From: Bacillota bacterium
GTDB lineage: Bacteria; Bacillota_A; Clostridia; Clostridiales; Clostridiaceae
Length of the DNA stretch: 6,895 nt
Assembly: GCA_021837545.1 (NCBI GenBank)
Contig: JAKBFR010000121.1
Span: forward strand, 1 to 6,895
Direction: 5' to 3'
Shown: positions 1 through 6,192 of the stretch, piece by piece
Position numbering within the stretch: position 1 is the stretch's first letter
Layout of the letters: the number at the start of each line of letters is the position of its first letter
Translations under genes and position numbers: made by a program
The notes under the pieces: model-generated
The model's input: the letters and a program-made list of their open reading frames with translations, nothing else
Database searches by the model: none
Told to the model about the DNA's origin: nothing

Positions 1-46
1 CACGCCGCCAGCGTTCGTCCTGAGCCAGGATCAAACTCTCAATAAA
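1..46 (-). rRNA. 16S ribosomal RNA, 5' end only (partial)
   Basis: The reverse complement reads through the universal bacterial 16S 5' segment: the 27F primer site AGAGTTTGATCCTGGCTCAG, followed by GACGAACGCTGGCGGCGTG. Taking the first base of AGAGTTTGATC as 16S position 8 puts the mature 5' end near position 46. The gene runs off the left edge, so only the first ~46 bases are present. It is preceded by a typical Firmicutes leader and an rrn promoter. Identity is certain; the exact mature end is inferred by analogy. Confidence 0.98.
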
Positions 47-116
47 AAGTTTAATCTTAGCTTACTCAAATAAAAATTGCTGGTTTACTTAAATGTACTT
101 ATATTATTCTGTTCAA

Positions 117-128
117 TTTTCAAAGATC
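117..128 (-). promoter_or_regulatory. boxA-like antitermination element in the rrn leader
   Basis: In the 16S leader the minus strand reads GATCTTTGAAAA, followed by TTGAACAG. This is the segment commonly found about 70-80 bases before 16S in Clostridium and other Firmicutes. It resembles boxA (TGCTCTTTGAAAA), which recruits the NusB/NusE antitermination complex to rRNA transcripts. The position, between the promoter and 16S, fits. The match to boxA is partial, so the function is inferred. Confidence 0.45.
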
Positions 129-152
129 TTGTCGCTATTAAGCAACTTAATT

Positions 153-181
153 ATCTTATCATCTACTCAAATTAATGTCAA
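153..181 (-). promoter_or_regulatory. rRNA operon promoter (sigma-A type)
   Basis: On the minus strand a perfect -35 box TTGACA (181-176) is separated by exactly 17 bases from a -10-like TAAGAT (158-153, four of six matches to TATAAT). It lies about 105-135 bases upstream of the 16S 5' end, as expected for a Firmicutes rrn promoter. Transcription would begin near 146. Further upstream promoters are common for rrn operons, but I found no second pair as good. Confidence 0.7.
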
Positions 182-465
182 CACCTTTTTAAATTTTCCT
201 AGTGTTGTTCATCAACTTTCGTGACAACAAAATCTATTGTATCATCATATTCATTAGTTACTTTTCATTTTTTATAGATTTTTTGATAAATATTCTTCAT
301 TTTCTTTAATTTCCTCTATATTTCTCAATTATATACAAAGAGATACACTAGGATATGTTTAAAGAGTTTATTATCCCTTTTACTAAATAGCAATTGGCTA
401 TTCACTATATTTTAACTAGTCCTTAGTGTTTTTTCCCTAAATTCATTACAAATTTTATTTACTGT
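182..465. other. AT-rich spacer between the M13 peptidase gene and the rrn promoter
   Basis: No gene is supportable here. Transcription from both flanking units runs leftward, so this is the 3' flank of the peptidase gene and the upstream region of the rRNA operon. The only structure is a weak hairpin (AATAGC at 386-391 pairing with GCTATT at 397-402) without a following U-run, so it is not a convincing terminator. A, T-rich DNA upstream of the -35 box could serve as an UP-element-like region, which is inference. Confidence 0.5.
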
Positions 466-2526
466 TTACCAGATTCCTACCCTATCTTCTGGTCGTACAT
501 ACATTTTATCATCTTGTTTTATACCATAAGTTTTATGAAACTCTTCAAATTGCGATAAAACTGCATTTACTCTAACCTTTTTAGGAGCATGTGGATCATT
601 ATTTAATAAATATTCTTTTAATTCTTTTGTTGAAATTTCTCTCCAAATTGTTGCATAATTTTCGAATAAATCTTTTAAATTAGAGTTTTCTATATCTTTA
701 GCAAGATCTAAAACGCAAGCTATTCCTCCTAAATCACTTATATTTTCTCCTACAGTCAAAAATCCATTTATAAAGGTTCCATCACTGACTTCTATATTGG
801 AATAGTAATCTACCACTTTTTTACTTCTACAAGTAAATTCTTTATAATCATTAACGCTCCACCAATTTTTCAATTTACCAGTCTCATCAAACTGAGCTCC
901 TGTGTTATCAAATGCATGAGTAAGTTCATGGCCAATAATAACTCCAATCCCCCCAAGATTTTTTTCTTTGCTTGCATTTTTGTCATAAAATGGCGCTTGT
1001 AATATTCCTGCAGGGAATACAATTTCATTATTCAATGCATTATAATACGCATTAACCGTACAAGCCCCCATATTCCATTCATTTTTATTAACTGGTTCAT
1101 TTAATTTAGAAAATTGTTTTCTGCTTTGTGATACATAAATGTTTATTACATTTTCAGTTATGGAGCCACCTTCATCATAAGAATTTATTTCTATATCACT
1201 ATAATCATTCCACTTATCTGGGTAACCAATTTTTACATTAATATTTTCTAATTTATTAAACGCTTCATCTTTTGTTGATTTACTCATCCACGAAATGTTT
1301 TGTAATCTATTTTTAAAATTTTTTATTATTTCTTTTGCAATATTTTCTACATCGTCTTTAGAATTTTCATCAAAATATTTATCTACATATAATTTACTTA
1401 AAATTTCATTTAATTGACAGTTTGCAAATTTAATTCCAGAGCCTTCATTTAAATCATTAGTATCCACTCCATACAATGTTTTTCGAAGTTCATTGCTTGC
1501 TTCTCTATATTCAGAAGTTAAAAAATTATCTGTATTTAATAACACACTTGTTTTCAAAAAAATCTTAATATCATCTATATTGTCTTCAGTTATAAATGAA
1601 TTTACTAATTTTAATTCTTCAGGATTTTCCACTATTATTTTATTAGCATGGCTTATATTTAATTTAGATAATAATCTAGAAAAATCTATATTAGGTGTTA
1701 ATTCTTTTAATCCTTCAATTGTATATGCGTTATATGATTTTTGTATTCTATTATCATCTTTAGCCTCTTCTTCAAAAGAAGGTATCTTTTGCGCAATATT
1801 ATTTTCAATATTATAAAAGGTTTCTGCATTCTTTCTTGCTGTTTTTTCACCCTCTCCATATAAAGTATGTAATTTAGTTAAATAGTTAATATAAACTTGT
1901 TTTATGTTTTCACTTTTATTTCTAGTATCTTTGTAATAAAAGGAATTCCCTAAACCAAGATTGCTGCGTGATATATATAAAATATTAGTATTACTATTTT
2001 TATAATCAGGTCCAACGCCTAAATTAATTAATGATTGAAAATATGAAAATTCATTTTCACTTAATATTCCGTTTAAATCCTTTATAGTTTTAATATCATT
2101 AATTTTATTTATATATTTTTCTATAGGTCTTATCCCTAATTTATTTCTTTTGTCTATATTTAAATAGTTATTATATAAATTTAAAACCTTTAGTTCATCG
2201 CTATTTGGGGCATATATATTTTTATTCTTTTGTATATCTAGTATTATATTATGTATATCCTCATTTACCTTTCCACATACTTCTTCAAAAGTGCCATAAG
2301 AAACATATCCATTTTCAAGTTTTGTATTTGATAACCAGTCCTTATTTATTGCATTATAAAAATCATCCTGCACTCTAATATCTTGTTTAAGTTCTATTGA
2401 GCTACTACTTACACTACTTTCTATATTAAATTCTGAGCTATATGCAATATCGTTTAAAGATATTGTTATGCTTAAAACCATTATTGTTATTACTGATACC
2501 ATTCTCTTTAGTACATCTTTTTTCAT
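466..2526 (-). CDS. Secreted M13-family (neprilysin/PepO-like) zinc metalloendopeptidase
   Basis: The product is a 686-residue zinc endopeptidase that cleaves oligopeptides. Family marks near the C-terminus are the zinc motif HELTH (H533, E534, H537), GENISDLGG with the third ligand E594 and D598, the upstream substrate-binding NAYYNA segment, and the late HAPKKVRV segment carrying the conserved His and Arg. The order is signal peptide (~1-29), Peptidase_M13_N starting near DDFYNAINKDW, then catalytic Peptidase_M13. Length fits the family (about 630-750). Residues 1-29 are basic then hydrophobic, so the protein is exported or anchored; there is no lipobox. An ATG two codons upstream (2532) lies only 3 bases from AAGGAGG, whereas the ATG at 2526 lies 9 bases from it, so 2526 is preferred. 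The gene stands alone; no clear terminator follows it. A weak TTGCAA/TATTAG pair upstream is a possible promoter. Confidence 0.95.
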   Translation of the reverse strand: MKKDVLKRMVSVITIMVLSITISLNDIAYSSEFNIESSVSSSSIELKQDIRVQDDFYNAINKDWLSNTKLENGYVSYGTFEEVCGKVNEDIHNIILDIQKNKNIYAPNSDELKVLNLYNNYLNIDKRNKLGIRPIEKYINKINDIKTIKDLNGILSENEFSYFQSLINLGVGPDYKNSNTNILYISRSNLGLGNSFYYKDTRNKSENIKQVYINYLTKLHTLYGEGEKTARKNAETFYNIENNIAQKIPSFEEEAKDDNRIQKSYNAYTIEGLKELTPNIDFSRLLSKLNISHANKIIVENPEELKLVNSFITEDNIDDIKIFLKTSVLLNTDNFLTSEYREASNELRKTLYGVDTNDLNEGSGIKFANCQLNEILSKLYVDKYFDENSKDDVENIAKEIIKNFKNRLQNISWMSKSTKDEAFNKLENINVKIGYPDKWNDYSDIEINSYDEGGSITENVINIYVSQSRKQFSKLNEPVNKNEWNMGACTVNAYYNALNNEIVFPAGILQAPFYDKNASKEKNLGGIGVIIGHELTHAFDNTGAQFDETGKLKNWWSVNDYKEFTCRSKKVVDYYSNIEVSDGTFINGFLTVGENISDLGGIACVLDLAKDIENSNLKDLFENYATIWREISTKELKEYLLNNDPHAPKKVRVNAVLSQFEEFHKTYGIKQDDKMYVRPEDRVGIW

Positions 2527-2659
2527 AACCATGTTCCTCCTTAATATGTTGTCTAATTTGCATTGTCATTTTCCTACATTGCTAACTTGTTCACTAACTT
2601 TACTTAAAAAGTAGTCTAATAGTATTATTTAATTTATTGTTGCAAATAATACATGTTTT

Positions 2660-2714
2660 TTAAATAAACAAAAGAGCTGCCTTGAAATAGTTCTTTATTT
2701 CAGGGCAGCTCTTT
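2660..2714 (-). terminator. Strong intrinsic terminator after the DUF350 gene
   Basis: A long inverted repeat pairs 2671-2688 with 2697-2714: 18 base pairs including one G-U, with an 8-base loop. On the minus strand the stem ends in AGCTCTTTTGTTTATTT, giving a U-rich tail. It lies about 115 bases after the DUF350 stop and before the M13 peptidase gene, so it separates the two units. The plus strand has only a short T tract after the stem, so termination is mainly leftward. Confidence 0.85.
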
Positions 2715-2827
2715 AACCAATATACATTAATCCTATAAAAATTACTTATTAAGTCTATAATATTTTTTGTTTACTTATCTGTTTAACTCATTACTTGGCT
2801 TTATAATCACTTATAAATAGAATTTGA

Positions 2828-3037
2828 CTAAGATACAACTCCAGCAATTATAATACCAATAGCAATCATAAAACCTGCTATAACAATTGCCATAGCAACA
2901 TTTTTCTCTTTTAGTTCTTGATTAAAATCAAGCTTAGTTAATACTTTATCAAAAAACCAGTATCCGAAAACTAAAAGTATAATACCTATAAATCCAAATA
3001 TAATACTTATTCCAATATTATTTAAAACACCATTCAT
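2828..3037 (-). CDS. DUF350 family small membrane protein
   Basis: A 69-residue integral membrane protein with two predicted membrane helices (about residues 8-29 and 47-68) joined by a charged loop (KVLTKLDFNQELKEKN). The pattern FGYWFFD, then a loop, then EKNVAMAIVIAGFMIAIGIIIAG matches DUF350 (E. coli YjfL family), in the single-repeat, half-length form. The molecular function of DUF350 is not known. DUF350 genes are often next to YjfC/glutathionylspermidine-synthase-like ATP-grasp genes, and here a decayed ATP-grasp lies directly upstream on the same strand. The start is supported by AGGAGG nine bases before the ATG. The gene has its own promoter and terminator, so it appears to be expressed alone. 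Family assignment is by pattern recognition. Confidence 0.85.
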   Translation of the reverse strand: MNGVLNNIGISIIFGFIGIILLVFGYWFFDKVLTKLDFNQELKEKNVAMAIVIAGFMIAIGIIIAGVVS

Positions 3038-3112
3038 TAAAATTTTCCTCCTCTTATTTATTTGTTAGAAACTCTACTTGCATTCGCTCGTTGAGTTAGT
3101 ATGAATAACAAA

Positions 3113-3141
3113 ATCATAGATTCCCATTGTGTGAAAGTCAA
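3113..3141 (-). promoter_or_regulatory. Near-consensus sigma-A promoter of the DUF350 gene
   Basis: The minus strand reads TTGACT (3141-3136), exactly 17 bases, then TATGAT (3118-3113): five of six matches in each box with optimal spacing. Transcription would start near 3106, leaving a leader of about 70 bases before the ATG at 3037. There is no intact upstream gene to share a transcript with, so this promoter probably drives DUF350 alone. Confidence 0.75.
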
Positions 3142-3215
3142 CTAACCAAATACAATCCTTTAGCATTTCTTTTAATCATCACTTAATATATGTATAGATA
3201 TATTAAGCATTTTTA

Positions 3216-3989
3216 TTAGTTATAAAATCGCCCATTCTTGTAAATAGCCCCGATGTCTGATGGATAATGCCTATATAGCATGAATTTCTTCCCCATATAT
3301 ATATAGCTTATTATTAGTTACCTTTAAATCATGTATATTTCCAAATAAAACATTATATTCTTTTAACTCCTGTAATATTTCAGCTATTAATTTACTTGTG
3401 TATATATCCTCATAATACCATGAAGTTATAGACTTAAACTCCAAAATTTTCAAATCCCCATTGTCATCAATAGCAAAATCTATTTTTCCTAGAGCATAAG
3501 TATATTATTCCTTAATATTTATTAAGTTCTGCCGTAGATGTATTTTTTTCTTTTAGATACAATTTTAATTTGCTCATTCCATTTTTCTTGTGTATAAAAC
3601 TTACCTATATAAACTTCTTGACTATATCTGCCTACTAAAGATTTAATAACATAATTATCTTTATTTTTATTACCTCTTCTATATCAATTAATTTTAATAT
3701 TTCAGTATAAGGAATACATTTACTAATAATCTTTTTTTCATCTAAAGAAAGAAGCTTAGAATCTTCTTTATACTAAATTCCACAAGTAATCAAAAAATCC
3801 TTTCGCTTGAATTGCAATAATTCTAGGATCATTTATTAATAAAACATTTCCTTTATTCACACACTCTAAAATTTAATCTATATTAGAAATTTCATAGAAA
3901 AACCCTGTAGGAAACAATCTTAATATTATAGGTAACCTCAATTTCAAAAATTTCATATATACATTTTGCTGTAAAAAATTTCGTATCAT
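3216..3989 (-). pseudogene. Decayed, apparently rearranged YjfC/glutathionylspermidine-synthase-like ATP-grasp gene
   Basis: No long frame is open, but protein-like segments appear across frames. Block B (3989-3522) reads RLFPTGFFYE, NVLLINDPRIIAIQAKGFF, DYLWNL, then after a frame break KIISKCIPYTEIL, and after another NYVIKSLVGRYSQEVYIG, resembling the nucleotide-binding K-P-GREG region. Block A (3504-3216) reads ALGKIDFAIDDNGDLKILEF, a Y/K-rich helix, then NIHDLKVTNNKLYIYGEEIH followed by a frame shift into YRHYP. It resembles the YjfC segment GRMDFA...LLEYNADTPTS and the later YRR-P motif. The conserved Asn after LLE/LEF is Lys here. Stops lie at 3873-3875, near 3774, at 3522-3524, 3505-3507 and after HAI. 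In intact relatives block A precedes block B; here the order is reversed. The adjacent DUF350 gene supports the family call. A RecB-like nuclease was considered for block A but fits less well. Confidence 0.6.
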
Positions 3990-4053
3990 AATAAAATAGC
4001 CTTATTCTTTAAGGTTAAGTTATCATTTTTATGCTTATTTTATTTTAAAATTA

Positions 4054-4107
<54 letters not shown>

Positions 4108-4264
4108 CTCTATTAACTTATGCATGAAATTCTTGGTGTATGTAGAGAAATAATTTACTATGTGTACTCAGCTCACTATTTATTGTAGCACCTATTCATA
4201 ACTTTCAATCATATGTTATACTGCTTGATTATCCTCTCCATAATAGAATATAAATTTTACATTT

Positions 4265-4957
4265 TTAATCTACTAATATTATCCCAAGTTCTTTATAAAA
4301 TTCCTTGTCAATATTATGATCTATTTTAAGATCATTGTCTTTTTTAAATTTCATAACATATTGTTTCATACCCTCTCCATATACACCGTCTAATTTTCCA
4401 GGATAATATCCCTTTTCTTGCATTTTTCTTTGCACCTCTAAGACACCTGCTCCCCTATTTCCTGGCTCTAGAATTACTAATCCATTTTCAAAAGGACCAT
4501 ATGGACCTCCATATATGGCTACTATCATTCCGCGCTTCACATATGTATATAATTCCTCAACATCTTTATTTAACATTCTAATACATCCATGAGATGCTTC
4601 AGAACCAATTGTTCCTGGCATATTTGTTCCATGAATCCCAAATACACCCCAAGGAACATTCAATCCAATCCACCTTGTGCCAAACCCTCCACTCCATTTA
4701 GACATACTAATTACTTTCCATGTACCTATTGGAGATGGTGTTTCTCTTTTACCACTAGCTATACTATATTTCTTTATAATTACATTCTTATCTTTATCAA
4801 TTAAATAAATCCTTTCTTCAGTCAGATCTACCAATATAGCAACATTTCCCTTAGAGTCAACTTTAGAATCTGCCCTTGCCGTATATTTACATATATTAAA
4901 TATAAAAATAATTATAAATACAAATAAAATGCTTCGTATAAACTTTCTTCTTTCCAA
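4265..4957 (-). CDS. Secreted L,D-transpeptidase (YkuD) with C-terminal peptidoglycan-binding domain
   Basis: A 230-residue exported enzyme expected to form 3-3 peptidoglycan cross-links or attach groups to stem peptides, using a cysteine nucleophile. Residues 1-29 form a signal peptide (basic start, I/F-rich core) ending in ARA before D30. The YkuD domain (about 37-150) carries the signature H109-G-T and S122-H-G-C125-I-R127, C125 being the nucleophile. Residues about 168-228 match PG_binding_1 (VLEVQRKMQEKGYYPGKLDG, YGEGMKQYVMKFKK). The start is TTG (4957-4955): a TGA stop lies immediately upstream in frame, GAGGTG is six bases away, and no in-frame ATG occurs before residue 85. It stands alone, with a terminator downstream. 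I see no clear promoter in the AT-rich DNA upstream. Confidence 0.95.
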   Translation of the reverse strand: MERRKFIRSILFVFIIIFIFNICKYTARADSKVDSKGNVAILVDLTEERIYLIDKDKNVIIKKYSIASGKRETPSPIGTWKVISMSKWSGGFGTRWIGLNVPWGVFGIHGTNMPGTIGSEASHGCIRMLNKDVEELYTYVKRGMIVAIYGGPYGPFENGLVILEPGNRGAGVLEVQRKMQEKGYYPGKLDGVYGEGMKQYVMKFKKDNDLKIDHNIDKEFYKELGIILVD

Positions 4958-4961
4958 TCAT

Positions 4962-5350
4962 TGCACCTCACTTCCTTTGAAATTTTTTCAGATATGTTAC
5001 CTAATTATTTTTATATTAAATTGTTTTTTTTATTCACGCTGTCTTGTATATAATTAATTAACTATTTCATTTTATTTATCATAATATTACTATCATAGTT
5101 TAATTACTTTTTCTAATTTTTATCTTCTTATTAATTATATTAATTATTTAACCTATTCATATTTTAAAGCGAAATTTCAAGTCCGATATTGCATTATTAA
5201 TACACGACTCTATATTAAACTTATCTTTTAATAAATGTTGGATTCTTTTAGGTAATGTTTAATATTATATTGAGCCTTTTTAACGAAATAGAAAGCAAGT
5301 AACTTAAATTAATCTGTTACTCACTTTTTGTTTTATATTATTACCATATA
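4962..5350. other. AT-rich intergenic region, no gene seen
   Basis: About 390 bases of very AT-rich DNA upstream of the L,D-transpeptidase. It must hold that gene's promoter, but no clean -35/-10 pair stands out. One inverted repeat, AGTAAC (5298-5303) with GTTACT (5316-5321), is followed on the plus strand by CTTTTTGTTTT and so resembles a weak plus-strand terminator, though no intact plus-strand gene precedes it. Nothing else is supportable. Confidence 0.5.
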
Positions 5351-5512
5351 ATGTATCTAACATTTATTACTTTATATTCTTGGATTATAATTTTTGTTTC
5401 CTCCATAGATACTACTGAAACACAAAGTGTTGAAATTGCTTATGTGCTAAAAAGGCATAAAGATAAGAGCATTGATATATTAAATACTCTCTAATGTGGG
5501 AAAAGTATGGGA
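5351..5512 (+). pseudogene. Remnant of a tyrosine recombinase (phage-type integrase) C-terminus
   Basis: The plus strand carries broken pieces of the conserved end of a tyrosine recombinase. CTT TAT ATT CTT GGA (5370-5384) reads LYILG. After 14 unrelated bases, TCC TCC ATA GAT ACT ACT GAA (5399-5419) reads SSIDTTE, and the same frame continues to AYVLKRHKDKSIDILNTL before a stop at 5492-5494. Intact integrases have LGHSSxxTTExYxHV followed by a basic helix; the His and the Tyr-x-His-Val nucleophile motif are damaged. A 47-codon ATG-to-stop frame exists (5351-5494) but has no ribosome-binding site. The fragment sits just outside the 3' end of tRNA-Arg(TCG), a usual place for integrases of tRNA-targeted elements. 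Family call is by motif only; the upstream catalytic region is absent. Confidence 0.45.
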
Positions 5513-5557
5513 AAATAAATAATACCAACGATTTAAATTTCTTCAAACCGTTGGTAT
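5510..5557 (-). terminator. Terminator at the end of the tRNA array
   Basis: ATACCAACG (5522-5530) pairs with CGTTGGTAT (5549-5557), a 9-bp stem with an 18-base loop. On the minus strand the stem is followed by TATTTATTTT. It begins about 10 bases past the CCA end of tRNA-Arg(TCG), so it ends the tRNA transcription unit. It overlaps the last bases of the integrase remnant on the other strand. Confidence 0.75.
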
Positions 5558-5567
5558 CACTAATACT

Positions 5568-5644
5568 TGGTGCACTTGGTGAGATTCGAACTCACGACTT
5601 CTGGATTCGAAGTCCAACGCTCTATCCAACTGAACTACAAGTGC
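5568..5644 (-). tRNA. tRNA-Arg (anticodon TCG)
   Basis: Complete 77-base cloverleaf with encoded CCA. The acceptor stem GCACTTG/CAAGTGC is perfect, and the anticodon stem TTGGA/TCCAG encloses loop CTTCGAA with anticodon TCG, reading CGA. The T-arm is GTGAG-TTCGAAT-CTCAC. It is the last gene of the array, lying between two minus-strand terminators (5661-5685 upstream, 5522-5557 downstream), and its 3' end faces the integrase remnant. Only 16 bases separate it from the upstream terminator's U-run, so no normal promoter fits there unless it overlaps that terminator. Confidence 0.97.
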
Positions 5645-5660
5645 ATATTAATTTATATAT

Positions 5661-5685
5661 AAAAAAACAACTGAAAACAGTTGTT
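5661..5685 (-). terminator. Perfect intrinsic terminator inside the tRNA array
   Basis: On the minus strand AACAACTG, loop TTTT, CAGTTGTT forms an 8-bp perfect stem (5666-5673 with 5678-5685) and runs straight into TTTTTTT, then TATATA. It starts three bases past the CCA end of tRNA-Gly(TCC) and lies before tRNA-Arg(TCG). It is textbook in form, so most transcription through the 13 upstream tRNAs should stop here. Confidence 0.88.
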
Positions 5686-5688
5686 AAT

Positions 5689-5762
5689 TGGAGCGGGTAG
5701 TGGGAATCGAACCCACCTTTTTAGCTTGGAAGGCTAGAGTATTACCAATATACGATACCCGC
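5689..5762 (-). tRNA. tRNA-Gly (anticodon TCC), block copy 2
   Basis: Complete 74-base tRNA with encoded CCA. The acceptor GCGGGTA/TACCCGC is perfect; the anticodon loop CTTCCAA gives TCC, reading GGA/GGG. The T-arm is GTGGG-TTCGATT-CCCAC. The anticodon stem CTAGC/GCTAA leaves a C27-A43 mismatch. It is identical to the gene at 6292-6365 and is directly followed by a terminator. Confidence 0.97.
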
Positions 5763-5789
5763 ATATATAATTTATTTATAAAACATAAT

Positions 5790-5864
5790 TGGAGCGAAAA
5801 ACGGGATTCGAACCCGCAGCCTCCACCTTGGCAAGGTGGCACTCTACCGTTGAGTCATTTTCGC
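5790..5864 (-). tRNA. tRNA-Gly (anticodon GCC), block copy 2
   Basis: Complete 75-base tRNA with encoded CCA. The acceptor GCGAAAA/TTTTCGC is unusually AU-rich but fully paired. The anticodon stem CCACC/GGTGG encloses TTGCCAA, anticodon GCC, reading GGC/GGT. It is identical to the gene at 6398-6472. Five bases separate it from the upstream tRNA-Leu. Confidence 0.97.
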
Positions 5865-5869
5865 TCGCT

Positions 5870-5954
5870 TGGTGCAGATGAAGGGAGTCGAACCCTTACA
5901 CCGTAAGGCGCTAGATCCTAAGTCTAGTGCGTCTGCCAATTCCGCCACATCTGC
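5870..5954 (-). tRNA. tRNA-Leu (anticodon TAG), block copy 2
   Basis: Complete 85-base class II tRNA with encoded CCA. The acceptor GCAGATG/CATCTGC is perfect; the anticodon loop CTTAGGA gives TAG, reading CUN codons such as CUA. A long variable arm (CGCC, loop TTAC, GGTG) is typical of tRNA-Leu. It differs from the copy at 6479-6563 by a single base in that variable loop. Confidence 0.97.
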
Positions 5955-5969
5955 TTAATTTTATTAAAT

Positions 5970-6045
5970 TGGTGGCTTACCCGGGAATCGAACCCGGGAC
6001 ACCATGATTAAAAGTCATGTGCTCTACCAACTGAGCTAGTAAACC
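5970..6045 (-). tRNA. tRNA-Lys (anticodon TTT), block copy 2
   Basis: Complete 76-base tRNA with encoded CCA. The acceptor GGTTTAC/GTAAGCC pairs fully with one G-U. The anticodon stem CATGA/TCATG encloses CTTTTAA, anticodon TTT, reading AAA/AAG. The T-arm is CCGGG-TTCGATT-CCCGG. It is identical to 6581-6656. Confidence 0.97.
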
Positions 6046-6050
6046 ATAAA

Positions 6051-6125
6051 TGGCTGGGATGGCAGGATTCGAACCTGCGCATAACAGAGTCAAAGTCTAT
6101 TGCCTTACCGCTTGGCGACATCCCA
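6051..6125 (-). tRNA. tRNA-Gln (anticodon TTG), block copy 2
   Basis: Complete 75-base tRNA with encoded CCA. The acceptor TGGGATG/CATCCCA starts with the U1-A72 pair typical of tRNA-Gln; the discriminator is G. The anticodon loop CTTTGAC gives TTG, reading CAA/CAG. It is identical to 6660-6734. It is first in the second block, after a 67-base spacer that separates it from tRNA-Lys(CTT). Confidence 0.97.
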
Positions 6126-6192
6126 TTAAATGGAATGAACCTTGCGATTTATTCCACATATTCTAACAATTTGTTAGAGATATATTTACCAC
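6126..6192. other. Spacer with two inverted repeats between the tRNA blocks
   Basis: The longest spacer in the array. It contains a perfect palindrome TCTAACAA-T-TTGTTAGA (6162-6178) and a second inverted repeat TGGAAT (6131-6136) with ATTCCA (6151-6156). Neither has a good U-run on the minus strand, so they do not look like standard terminators. No convincing promoter is visible. They may be processing structures or the duplication junction, which is inference. Confidence 0.55.

Larger units (their letters stand above)
5689..6125 (-). repeat. Second copy of the five-tRNA block Gln-Lys-Leu-Gly-Gly
   Basis: This 437-base unit has the same five tRNA genes, in the same order and orientation, as 6292-6734. 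The tRNA bodies are identical except for one base in the variable arm of tRNA-Leu. The spacers differ in length and sequence: Gly-Gly spacer 27 against 32 bases, Leu-Lys 15 against 17, Lys-Gln 5 against 3. The unit therefore looks like an old tandem duplication in which only the genes are conserved. Confidence 0.95.

Noticed and set aside
190..260. Short minus-strand peptide VTNEYDDTIDFVVTKVDEQH upstream of the rrn promoter
   Set aside because: It is about 20 codons bounded by stops, with no start, ribosome-binding site or recognisable family; too short to call a gene relic.
1493..1816. 107-codon plus-strand frame
   Set aside because: It lies wholly antisense to the M13 peptidase, has no ribosome-binding site and no family features.
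3271..3504. Block A as a RecB/Cas4-like PD-(D/E)xK nuclease (GKIDF ... LEFKS)
   Set aside because: The D...ExK spacing fits loosely, but the following HDLKV..LYIYGEEIH..YRHYP pattern and the adjacent DUF350 gene fit the YjfC-like ATP-grasp family better. The frame is also a fragment, so it was not listed as a separate gene.
4589..4804. 71-codon plus-strand frame
   Set aside because: It is antisense to the catalytic domain of the L,D-transpeptidase, and its composition simply mirrors that gene.
4962..5568. Direct repeat of the tRNA-Arg 3' end as an attachment site
   Set aside because: I looked for a second copy of the tRNA 3' segment to the left of tRNA-Arg and saw none in the window, so no att pair is claimed.
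5494..5906. Two plus-strand frames (5494-5700, 5688-5906) with peptides such as GEIRTHDFWIRSPTLYPTELQ-like and RDSNPQPPPWQGGTLPLSHF
   Set aside because: These are well-known false proteins produced by translating the antisense of tRNA-Arg, tRNA-Gly and tRNA-Leu genes; the cloverleafs fully explain the bases.
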